Position numbers and translations under genes: made by a program
Notes under the pieces: model-generated
Told to the model about the DNA's origin: nothing
What the model saw: the letters and a program-made list of their open reading frames with translations, nothing else
Databases searched by the model: none
Shown here: piece after piece, positions 1 to 6,296 of the stretch
Layout: each line of letters begins with the position of its first letter
Position numbering within the stretch: position 1 is the stretch's first letter
Assembly (NCBI GenBank): GCA_030598165.1
Contig: JAUVQL010000054.1
Location: forward strand, 1 to 6,678
From: Acidobacteriota bacterium
GTDB lineage: Bacteria > Acidobacteriota > Vicinamibacteria > Marinacidobacterales > SMYC01
Reading direction: 5' to 3'
DNA length: 6,678 nucleotides

Positions 1-683
1 CGACATGTCTTAGTGACACAATCGTTACAAAAGGGAAAGCTAGTGTTGAAAAAGTGAATTTCCTTTTTACCTGACACGATGACCCCTGACACGGATTTCA
101 AAGGCTGCATGAGATAGCTGGAATTCAACTCGATTCCGATGTCCCCGGGGCGAAGGCGGTCAAAGAGCCTCCCCTGCCCGCTGATGTGCCAACCGCAATA
201 GCCCGGGCTATATCGTAGTTGGGACTTCCCCTCAGGTGGCTCGTCGTCACCCGTGACGACGTGGTCAAACTGCTCTTCGACCGCCTCGGCGGCAAGCTCT
301 GCCCCTTCGGAGGCAACCGCATCGACAACGTAGGCCAGCGCAAAGTCGTTGGCAGCAAAGAGCTCGTCGATCCTCCCGCTAACCGGTTGGCCCAATGTCA
401 CGGCAAAGAGCGCCAAGTGCTCAGCCCCCGGATAGATCCCATCGAGAGGCGTTTTGGTCTCGTTCAAGCCGGCTCCTGAGTAAAGCGGCGCGAATTCTTC
501 AATGGTAATGGTCTCGAAAAGACCTTTGGGCCCGGCAAGGTCGATAAACACCTCGAAGGCCTCCTCGATGAGCGAAGCAGTTTTCTCCGAGGGTTCCTTG
601 TCCAATCCAAGGCCCAAGGCCTTACGGATAGAAAACTCCTCTGGAATCACTGCCTCAACTGAAATGTCGACGATCTTTCTCAC
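1..683 (-). CDS. Vitamin B12-dependent methionine synthase activation-domain protein (corrinoid activation), 3' end cut by window edge
   Basis: The frame is open from GTG at 683 to the left edge (227 complete codons plus two bases). The product resembles the reactivation domain of cobalamin-dependent methionine synthase (Met_synt_B12 family) as a stand-alone protein. Key signatures are RYSPGYCGW at residues 157-165, ISGQGRLFDRLRPGDIGIEL just after it, and MQPLKSVSGVI at 192-202. A cysteine cluster C219-x2-C222-x4-C227 lies at the truncated end and suggests an iron-sulfur site; a fourth cysteine may lie beyond the edge. Stand-alone proteins of this family are about this long, so only a few codons are probably missing. 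By family knowledge such proteins bind corrinoid and help reduce inactive Co(II) to Co(I). The GTG start overlaps the TGA stop of the methyltransferase gene (GTGA, 683-680), which implies translational coupling; an in-frame TGA lies four codons upstream and excludes a longer start. Its partner is probably the corrinoid protein served by the upstream methyltransferase. I am confident of the family; the precise role is inferred from context. Confidence 0.9.
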   Translation of the reverse strand, partial: MRKIVDISVEAVIPEEFSIRKALGLGLDKEPSEKTASLIEEAFEVFIDLAGPKGLFETITIEEFAPLYSGAGLNETKTPLDGIYPGAEHLALFAVTLGQPVSGRIDELFAANDFALAYVVDAVASEGAELAAEAVEEQFDHVVTGDDEPPEGKSQLRYSPGYCGWHISGQGRLFDRLRPGDIGIELNSSYLMQPLKSVSGVIVSGKKEIHFFNTSFPFCNDCVTKTC

Positions 684-2140
684 GAGCTCTGCTCAGGAAG
701 CTTGTCCATTCCGTGCTGCCGAGCTTGCCCGGTCATCAACTCGGTGAGCGCCTTTCTCGCTTCATCACTGAGGTGCGACGGCTCATATTCCTCCATGGCT
801 TTTCGAACGATGCGGTGGGCCCGCTCCCCCAGCGTCAGGCTTCCTTCCTCGGCCCATCGGGAACGGTTAGCCCTATCGATGACTGCCGATGGGAAGTAAT
901 GCTCCTCTCGAAGATGACGTCGAGTGTGCTTGGCGATGAGCAAGTGTTTCTCGCTGAGGAGCTCTTGAAAGAGACCGACGGCCGGAAAATCTTCTCTCGG
1001 CTCGATTCCCTTGGCAATCCTCAAGGTCATTCCACAGATTTCATTGTCCAGGACCAGCTTCTCGAGACTATGGCAACTCTCGAAGTCCATCATGCCCGGC
1101 CCTGATATGTTGTTGATACCGGATAGAACGGCTAGCGTCGCTCCCATAGCGGTCTCCAATCCTGCCTGCGCATCGAGTAGCTTCGCATCACTGAGTCCAA
1201 TGTAGGCTTGTGTCGGGAGACCGAGATAGGTGCCGATTTCATTATTGGCGCAATCGACCATCATCGTCTCTACGGCGCCCATGGGAGTCGTCTCGTAGCG
1301 AACATCGAAGGCGGCTGGTGACCCGCCGTAGAGCGCCGGCGCACCGGGATTGGTAAGCTGAGTGATGACAATCCCGCTCAGGGTCTCAGCCGTGTGCTGC
1401 ACTGCCGTGCCCACGAGTGTAACGGGAGCAATGAAGCCGGACAATGGCATGGAGATGTACTCCACCGGTATGGAGTACCTGGCACAATCCACGAGATTTT
1501 GTGAGGTGACATCACTCCATTTCAGCGGAGAGGTGGGGCATACGGAGAAAACACAAATGGGCTTCTCTTTGAGAGCCGACTCTGACCCTCGCACTGCAAC
1601 CACGAGGTCCTTCATGATCTCGAAAGCTTCGATTGTAAACGCACCCGTGACCACTGGTTTCTCACAATAAAGAAGGCTCAAGAAAAGACGATAAGAATCT
1701 GAGATTTTCTCATGAACATCGGACGGAATGAGCGCCGTACTCTGCGAAGCGATATGCCCTAGCTGGCTTACGAGCTTCGCATACCGGACGTAGTCCCGCG
1801 TTTCCGGCCTCCGCATCTTAGTCTTCCCATAGTCCAAAATATTGATGGCGGCTGAGCCAGGAGTGAAATGGACGTTATCACCTTGAAACTCGTGGGTGCG
1901 CTCCCCCCGCTGGTCGAAAAGCTCAAAGGAATGGCTGACCGTGCCTAGCGCCCGGTCGATGATCTCCTCATTGAGATAAGCCCGTCGCTTTCCCTTGTCG
2001 ACCTCCACACCGTGATCCGACAGCATGGACAAAATGCCTTCGTTGTTAATCTCGACTCCCAACCTAGCCAGAATGTCTCTAGCTTCCGACACAATCCTCT
2101 CGATGAGGCTGTTCTCGAGGAAACGTAAGTTCGGGCGCAT
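680..2140 (-). CDS. MttB-family (trimethylamine methyltransferase-like) corrinoid methyltransferase, non-pyrrolysine type
   Basis: The 486-residue product has the usual length and conserved body of the MttB superfamily (PF06253): LYGGSPAAFDVRYETTPMGAVETMM at about 270-294, then GLPTQAYIGLSDAKLLDAQAG at 307-327 and GINNISGPGMMDF at 341-353, followed by the typical SLEKLVLDNEI. Enzymes of this family are soluble TIM-barrel proteins that transfer a methyl group from a quaternary amine (glycine betaine, carnitine, proline betaine) or related compound to Co(I) of a small corrinoid protein. True trimethylamine MttB needs an in-frame TAG read as pyrrolysine; this gene has no internal stop, so it belongs to the large non-Pyl group and its substrate cannot be read from the sequence. 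The ATG at 2140 is preceded by GAGAGG (2150-2155) with nine bases of spacing. It is coupled by a four-base overlap to the activation gene. No corrinoid-protein gene is visible in the window; the next gene past the left edge is the expected place. Confidence 0.93.
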   Translation of the reverse strand: MRPNLRFLENSLIERIVSEARDILARLGVEINNEGILSMLSDHGVEVDKGKRRAYLNEEIIDRALGTVSHSFELFDQRGERTHEFQGDNVHFTPGSAAINILDYGKTKMRRPETRDYVRYAKLVSQLGHIASQSTALIPSDVHEKISDSYRLFLSLLYCEKPVVTGAFTIEAFEIMKDLVVAVRGSESALKEKPICVFSVCPTSPLKWSDVTSQNLVDCARYSIPVEYISMPLSGFIAPVTLVGTAVQHTAETLSGIVITQLTNPGAPALYGGSPAAFDVRYETTPMGAVETMMVDCANNEIGTYLGLPTQAYIGLSDAKLLDAQAGLETAMGATLAVLSGINNISGPGMMDFESCHSLEKLVLDNEICGMTLRIAKGIEPREDFPAVGLFQELLSEKHLLIAKHTRRHLREEHYFPSAVIDRANRSRWAEEGSLTLGERAHRIVRKAMEEYEPSHLSDEARKALTELMTGQARQHGMDKLPEQSS

Positions 2141-2155
2141 TTACTTGTACCTCTC

Positions 2156-2195
2156 GCAGGCCCGGCTGTGCCGGGCGATCAAGCTACCTAGGAAC
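2156..2195. repeat. REP-like hairpin repeat, copy 1
   Basis: The 17-base stem-loop GCCCGGC-TGT-GCCGGGC (2160-2176) is followed by GATCAAGCTACCTAGGAAC (2177-2195) and preceded by GCAG (2156-2159). It matches copy 2 almost base for base. On the transcript it lies only four bases before the ribosome binding site of the methyltransferase (2155-2150). Confidence 0.75.
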
Positions 2196-2199
2196 TCCC

Positions 2200-2239
2200 G
2201 TAGACCCGGCTGTGCCGGGCGATCAAGCTACGTAGGAAC
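2200..2239. repeat. REP-like hairpin repeat, copy 2
   Basis: The same stem-loop (2204-2220, first base A instead of G) is followed by GATCAAGCTACGTAGGAAC (2221-2239) and preceded by GTAG (2200-2203). GTAG directly at the foot of a hairpin is the hallmark of REP sequences recognised by RAYT transposases in enterobacteria. The whole unit repeats copy 1 at a distance of 44 bases. Confidence 0.75.
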
Positions 2240-2283
2240 AAAAAAGAAAAGGAACAGGCCCTCTTCCCTACTCCACAGCGGCT

Positions 2284-2309
2284 GTACGCCCGGCTGTGCC
2301 GGGCGATCA
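2284..2309. repeat. REP-like hairpin repeat, copy 3 (short)
   Basis: An identical 17-base stem-loop (2288-2304) is followed by GATCA (2305-2309) and preceded by GTAC (2284-2287). The right-hand tail shared by the other two copies is lost. It lies 84 bases from copy 2. Confidence 0.7.
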
Positions 2310-2311
2310 CA

Positions 2312-2328
2312 CCTCCGCGGCGCAGAGG
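2312..2328 (-). terminator. Hairpin just downstream of the DsrL-like stop codon
   Basis: On the minus strand CCTCTGC-GCC-GCGGAGG forms a seven-pair stem (one G-U pair), 24 bases after the stop codon at 2353-2355. No T-run follows, so complete termination is not expected. It may stabilise the upstream message or attenuate expression of the methyltransferase. Confidence 0.3.
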
Positions 2329-2352
2329 AGAGTATAACCTGTCCCCGACACC

Positions 2353-4554
2353 TCAAACGAGGTCGATGTATCCGCAAGGACACTCTTCGGCACACTTCTT
2401 ACATCCGTCACAGACGGCGATATCGATCGTGTAGTAGTGTCCAGGGGATTTTTCGTCCACCTTCTTGAAGCAATTGTTCTGACAGTACATCCAGCAGTTC
2501 TCGCAGCCAAAACACAAGCCACAACTGAAACACCGAGCGGCCTCCGCAATCGCTTGCTCCGGGGTGATCCCGGTGTCGATCTCCTCGAAGGGTTTCGCCT
2601 GCCGCTCTTCGGGCGGAGTGATCTGTCGCTCAGACCGGTCGGCCTGCTCATACCACTCCATTTTGATTTTTTCGTGGTCAATTACCGGCATGCCGTTCGG
2701 GCCCGGGGGATCGATGCCACGCAGCGTGGCGTGGATGCTCTCAGCCGCCTTCCGACCCTGTCCGATGGAGATCGTAGCGAGGCCAATCGTCAGAGCGTCG
2801 CCGCCCGACCACACACCCTCGACTCCGGTGCGGCCCCAATCGTCCGTCTCGAGCCAAGAGCCTGGCTTCACGATGGCGCCCAGGTCGGACCAATCCGGGG
2901 CCTGGCTAACTGCCATGACCATGGAGTCGGTCTCGATGTCGTATACGTCCCCCTCGATCGGAACCGGACGTCTCCTTCCGGAGTCGTCAGGCTCACCGAG
3001 CTCGAAACGCTGAACCGTGACCTTGCCGATCTTTCCGGCCGAGTCCCGTTCGATCTTGGCCGGCGCGGCCAAGTACTCGATGTTGATGCCTTCTGCAAGG
3101 GCCTCATCGATCTCATGCTCGATGGCCGGCATTTCTTTTCGAGTCCGGCGATAGAGGATCGTTACGTCCGTACCAAGCCTCTGTGACATCGCGGCAGAGT
3201 CGAACGTCAAACGTGCCGAGACACGGGCCGCATCGATGGCCGTGTCGCCACCGCCGACGACGACGACTTTCCCTCCCAGCTCGACCGCTTCCCCGGAGTT
3301 AGCCTGGTTCAGGAACTCGGTGCCCGTGAAAACGCCCGGTCCGTCCTCGCCGGGGATACCCATCGCCTTTCCACGATGAGCGCCGATACCTACGAAGATG
3401 GCTTTGTACTCCTTCTGAAGGTCCTCGAGGGAAATGTCTTTGCCAACGCGTGTATTCAGCTTGAGCTCAATTCCAAGATCGAGGATTTTCTGATACTCCG
3501 CGTCCAACACGTTCCGAGGAAGACGGTACTCAGGAATGCCATATCGCAGCATCCCACCGACTTTTTCGAAGGCCTCATAGAGGGTGACCTTGTATCCGCG
3601 TCGGGCGAGTTGATAGGCACAGGACATGCCTGACGGACCCGAGCCAACGACGGCAATCTTCTCATCGAAGGGGCCTCCCGCATCCAGTTTGGGAAGCTCG
3701 AGCTTCTGCTGAATACCCCAATCTCCAATGGTGCGCTCGACCGAGTTGATGGCGACCGCCCCGTCCTTTTCTTTCCGGTTACAAACCGTCTCACATGGAT
3801 GGGGACAGACACGTCCCATGATGGCGGGAAACGGATTGGTCTCCACTTCCGTGAACCAAGCTTTGGTCCATGCCTCATCGAGAGACATGCCGGTCTTTTC
3901 CCGCTGGGCAACTACGGTCAGCCATCCCCGTACATCATTGCCGCTGGGGCATTTGTCGATGCAAGGGGGCATCTTTTCCGTATATTGGGGCCGAACGGTC
4001 GAGATGTCCCCGCTTCCACCCCGGGAAGCAATCTTGCTCAGATCTTTCTTTTTTTTGCCCTTTTTTAATAAACCCATTTGTACATCTTCCTTTCCATTGC
4101 TGCTCGACCTTGGGCTATAGTTGGGACCGCTAACCTTTTTCTTGAACTCGTTGAGGTGCGTCAGAAGGGTGTCGTGCTTTTCTTCGTCGATAATCAGATA
4201 GTCGAGAAGATGCTTCTGGACAGGAAGGGGGCACTCGTCGCGGAGCTTCTTGGCTAACACGATGGTCTCCTTTTCCATTTCATCGTGGTCTTCGATCTCT
4301 TGCCAAATCTCACCGAGCTCCTCGGGTCTCAAGTGCACCGGATTCGTGGTCAAGCTCTCGATGATGAATTGCTGTACACGGTGGTGCTGCACCGAGTCAT
4401 TGCGAATGATCTCCATTATCTGCCAGATCAATTTGTTGTTGGTCTTCTCCATGATCTCAGCAGTATGCTCGATGGATTTCCGTTCGATCTTCTGCCATTT
4501 GCGAAGCATCTCCACCAAACCATCGATTTTCTCCTGTCCACTGCCTTGTGCCAT
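2353..4554 (-). CDS. Ferritin-like domain fused to DsrL-like NAD(P)H:Fe-S flavoprotein oxidoreductase
   Basis: The 733-residue product has two parts. Residues 1-140 form a predicted four-helix, ferritin/rubrerythrin-like domain with candidate metal ligands E29/H30, D53/H57/H58, H90/E94 and the helix-4 motif DEEKH (123-127). From M160 the protein is a GltD-type oxidoreductase: N-terminal Fe-S cysteines C198, C202, C250, C254, C258; FAD motif GSGPSGMSCAYQLARRG (304-320); NAD(P)-site VVGGGDTAIDAAR (432-444); second FAD motif GGDALTIGLATISIGQGRKAAESI (about 584-607). The C-terminus carries C675xxC678xxC681xxC684xxC687xxxC691xxxC695 and a ferredoxin-like C715xxC718xxC721xxxC725PC. The string CFSCGLCFGCENCWMYC is characteristic of DsrL, the flavoprotein that couples NAD(P)H to dissimilatory sulfite reductase. 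No dsrAB is present, so another acceptor is likely; feeding electrons to corrinoid activation is an inference. ATG 4554 has a strong AAAGGAG (4563-4569). The fusion is unusual, and an internal start at 4077 could yield the 574-residue reductase alone. Confidence 0.88.
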   Translation of the reverse strand: MAQGSGQEKIDGLVEMLRKWQKIERKSIEHTAEIMEKTNNKLIWQIMEIIRNDSVQHHRVQQFIIESLTTNPVHLRPEELGEIWQEIEDHDEMEKETIVLAKKLRDECPLPVQKHLLDYLIIDEEKHDTLLTHLNEFKKKVSGPNYSPRSSSNGKEDVQMGLLKKGKKKKDLSKIASRGGSGDISTVRPQYTEKMPPCIDKCPSGNDVRGWLTVVAQREKTGMSLDEAWTKAWFTEVETNPFPAIMGRVCPHPCETVCNRKEKDGAVAINSVERTIGDWGIQQKLELPKLDAGGPFDEKIAVVGSGPSGMSCAYQLARRGYKVTLYEAFEKVGGMLRYGIPEYRLPRNVLDAEYQKILDLGIELKLNTRVGKDISLEDLQKEYKAIFVGIGAHRGKAMGIPGEDGPGVFTGTEFLNQANSGEAVELGGKVVVVGGGDTAIDAARVSARLTFDSAAMSQRLGTDVTILYRRTRKEMPAIEHEIDEALAEGINIEYLAAPAKIERDSAGKIGKVTVQRFELGEPDDSGRRRPVPIEGDVYDIETDSMVMAVSQAPDWSDLGAIVKPGSWLETDDWGRTGVEGVWSGGDALTIGLATISIGQGRKAAESIHATLRGIDPPGPNGMPVIDHEKIKMEWYEQADRSERQITPPEERQAKPFEEIDTGITPEQAIAEAARCFSCGLCFGCENCWMYCQNNCFKKVDEKSPGHYYTIDIAVCDGCKKCAEECPCGYIDLV
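4075..4095 (-). promoter_or_regulatory. Candidate internal ribosome binding site and ATG for the DsrL-like part
   Basis: Within the fused gene, codon 160 is ATG (4077-4075), and AAGGA (4092-4088) lies ten bases before it. The residues that follow, MGLLKKGKKKK, look like the short basic N-terminus of an independent soluble oxidoreductase rather than an interdomain linker, and the stretch before it (residues 143-159, rich in Ser, Pro, Gly, Asn) has no fold signature. The ribosome could therefore start here and make a separate 574-residue reductase, or this may be a relic of an ancestral gene boundary. Confidence 0.5.
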
Positions 4555-4562
4555 TACGCTTT

Positions 4563-4569
4563 CTCCTTT
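4563..4569 (-). promoter_or_regulatory. Ribosome binding site of the ferritin/DsrL-like gene
   Basis: The sequence AAAGGAG lies eight bases before ATG 4554 and fixes that start. It sits in the 54-base gap after the exporter stop (TAA, 4611-4609). I see no convincing promoter or terminator in that gap, which supports cotranscription of the two genes. Confidence 0.75.
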
Positions 4570-4608
4570 CGAGTTTCAAATCTCAAAATAAACGATTGAA
4601 TTCGTCCT

Positions 4609-6258
4609 TTACATCATTTGGCTTATGTTGGACCAATACTTCGAAAACACTACTGTTGACAAGAAATACCCCAGAGGTACGTTGACCATGACGCCGATGG
4701 TAAAAGCCCAGAAGGGCTTGAGTCCGAATGTGAGCAGATCCTTGAAGCGCGTCGAAAGGCCGATGCACAGGAAACAAAGCACGAACGCCCAAGAACGCCT
4801 CTTCTTCACCGGGCTGATCACTCTGGTTTTGAGCTCGCTTTCGAACCAATCGGATTTGTAATGGAGCTGTTTCAACGCCCCTATTTTATCCCCGCGATTC
4901 GGGTCATTCGCAGGAATCGCAGACCGCAACTGCTCGTACTCCTGCAAGCTCATCTTGCCGCGGTATCGAATGACTCCTGTGCCTGCGTCATATTCGAACC
5001 GATCCGCTAGCTCCGCGGGCGGCTGGAAGTCGGAAAAATCGGCCTTGTACTTGATGGTCTCGGCACCGCTCTTGAACGTGTCCGAGGGATTCGCCACACC
5101 AAAATGATCCTCTGGAGGCCGTGCTGCAACGATGCTCATGATCAAGGATGCTGCAAAGAAGCCGAGTACGAACTTGGGAAACCGTTGCCAGATGATACCT
5201 GCCCCCACGGCGCGCTGACTGCTCGAGTCGCGCTCCCAAAACATGACGGAGACGACCGCCAAGATGAGACACCAGATTCCGATCCAAATGTCACGACCAA
5301 TGACCTTCATCAATGTGAAGGTGTTGATGGGATCGTCTGGATTGAGAGGCTCGCCATCTTCGCCCACGAGGGCTCCCGATTCGATGACGTCGGACAACTC
5401 CGCCACCACCGCAAACCCGGCCGCATCGGCGAACTCGGAAGTACCTACCCACGCTCCTGCTTCTCCCGGCGACAAGGGTTCAGGCACCATGACTTTTACA
5501 ACCACGCTCAGGATGACGATCATGACGATGGCCCAGACGGAGACCACCGCGATGGCAATGGCAACGTGATCCTTGTGGGCTTTGACAGCTCCACCTACGG
5601 CAATGGAAGCGGAGACACCGCAGACCGCGCCGCCGGCGCCCAAAACGGCACCGAACTGGGGCTCTAGCTTGAAGAGCCGAGTCGCCGCAAAGTAAATCGT
5701 GAGCCAGGTACCCACCGATACGATGGTGGCTTGCATGAATGCAAATGGACCCGCACTGAAGATAAGGGTCAGAGGAAGGGTCGCCCCGAGAAGGACGATA
5801 CCCGTCTTGATGTAGTACTCCGTGCGCAGGGAAGTGTTGAACCAGGCCGGTAGCTTCACCAAGTTGCCTACCACCAATCCAACGAGCAACGCGAGCAGCG
5901 GTGCTCCCAAGTGGGCCTTTTTAACGACACTCCACCCCGAAATGTAGAAAATTAAGAGAGCGCAAAGGAAAAGGAGGATGTACCCAGGGACATACCGCTT
6001 CACGTCATGGCCCATAATGGGCATGGAAACGGTGAAAACCACTCCAAACAACAGGAAAATAGCGACGTAGCCCCCCCCATGCTTCGCGAGATCGGCTCCG
6101 AATCCCGCGATGTCGTCCCAACTCCCCGGAGTTACGGCCCATCCGGCTATCGTGCTACCGCCCCAGAAAGCGAAGAGGGCAAGGGCGACGATGCCCAGGC
6201 CGAGCCAGACCGCCCAGTAATCTTCGGTCTTCCAAAGCTTTCTGAGCTCTTCACCCAC
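4609..6258 (-). CDS. Putative sulfate exporter family (YeiH/UPF0324-type) membrane transporter with extra soluble insertion
   Basis: The 549-residue protein is strongly hydrophobic, with about ten to twelve membrane segments (roughly 15-37, 63-83, 89-108, 117-134, 150-169, 172-193, 203-225, 230-257, 322-341, 362-380, 489-505, 511-536). It fits the YeiH/putative sulfate exporter family (PF03601, TC 2.A.98): N-terminal TEDYWAVWLGLGI, the core LGAGGAVCGVSASIAVGG (206-223), GTSEFADAAGFAV (272-284), and LMKVIGRDIWIGIW before the later helices. Family members are inner-membrane proteins; relatives such as TauZ/SuyZ occur in sulfonate-degradation operons and are proposed to export sulfate or sulfite, although direct transport data are sparse. 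Canonical YeiH is about 350 residues. Here a charged stretch of about 105 residues (about 380-485) separates the last two groups of helices. The start is GTG, chosen because AAAGGGGA (6267-6274) lies eight bases upstream and no ATG exists in frame before it. It is first in the unit, just below a sigma-54-type promoter. The transported ion is inferred. Confidence 0.85.
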   Translation of the reverse strand: MGEELRKLWKTEDYWAVWLGLGIVALALFAFWGGSTIAGWAVTPGSWDDIAGFGADLAKHGGGYVAIFLLFGVVFTVSMPIMGHDVKRYVPGYILLFLCALLIFYISGWSVVKKAHLGAPLLALLVGLVVGNLVKLPAWFNTSLRTEYYIKTGIVLLGATLPLTLIFSAGPFAFMQATIVSVGTWLTIYFAATRLFKLEPQFGAVLGAGGAVCGVSASIAVGGAVKAHKDHVAIAIAVVSVWAIVMIVILSVVVKVMVPEPLSPGEAGAWVGTSEFADAAGFAVVAELSDVIESGALVGEDGEPLNPDDPINTFTLMKVIGRDIWIGIWCLILAVVSVMFWERDSSSQRAVGAGIIWQRFPKFVLGFFAASLIMSIVAARPPEDHFGVANPSDTFKSGAETIKYKADFSDFQPPAELADRFEYDAGTGVIRYRGKMSLQEYEQLRSAIPANDPNRGDKIGALKQLHYKSDWFESELKTRVISPVKKRRSWAFVLCFLCIGLSTRFKDLLTFGLKPFWAFTIGVMVNVPLGYFLSTVVFSKYWSNISQMM

Positions 6259-6266
6259 GAATCCAT

Positions 6267-6274
6267 TCCCCTTT
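6267..6274 (-). promoter_or_regulatory. Ribosome binding site deciding the GTG start of the exporter
   Basis: AAAGGGGA stands eight bases before GTG 6258. A nearby ATG (in GGAATGGATTC) is in another frame and too close to this site, so GTG is the better choice. Confidence 0.7.
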
Positions 6275-6296
6275 CACACTCATCCTTCGTGGGCTG

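Larger units (their letters stand above)
2141..2352. other. Structured spacer between the DsrL-like and methyltransferase genes
   Basis: This 212-base gap contains no credible gene. On the minus-strand transcript it would form four successive hairpins: one just after the reductase stop (2328-2312), then three REP-like stems (2304-2288, 2220-2204, 2176-2160). A pyrimidine-rich tract lies at about 2239-2255. Such spacers often protect or separate messages within an operon; that role is inferred. Confidence 0.6.

Noticed and set aside
125..358. Minus-strand frame of 77 codons near the left edge
   Set aside because: It overlaps, in another frame, the activation-domain gene, whose conserved motifs are clear.
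680..2140. Pyrrolysine-containing trimethylamine methyltransferase
   Set aside because: There is no in-frame TAG inside the gene, so it belongs to the non-pyrrolysine part of the family.
2156..2309. CRISPR array
   Set aside because: Only three palindromic copies, one shortened, with unequal gaps (about 4 and 44 bases between units) and no spacer-like unique segments of constant size; REP-like elements explain them better.
2331..2336. TATACT as -10 box of a separate methyltransferase promoter
   Set aside because: No acceptable -35 hexamer lies 16-18 bases upstream on the minus strand and no extended -10 is present.
2025..2468. Plus-strand reading frame of 147 codons across the repeat region
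   Set aside because: It overlaps two well-supported minus-strand genes and the hairpin repeats, and its product is Arg/Ser-rich, as expected for an antisense shadow.
2437..3186. Plus-strand frame of 249 codons inside the reductase gene
   Set aside because: It lies fully antisense to conserved cofactor motifs of the reductase and has no family features of its own.
5104..5667. Plus-strand frame of 187 codons inside the exporter gene
   Set aside because: Asp/His/Gly-rich antisense frame of membrane-helix codons; no ribosome binding site and no recognisable domain.
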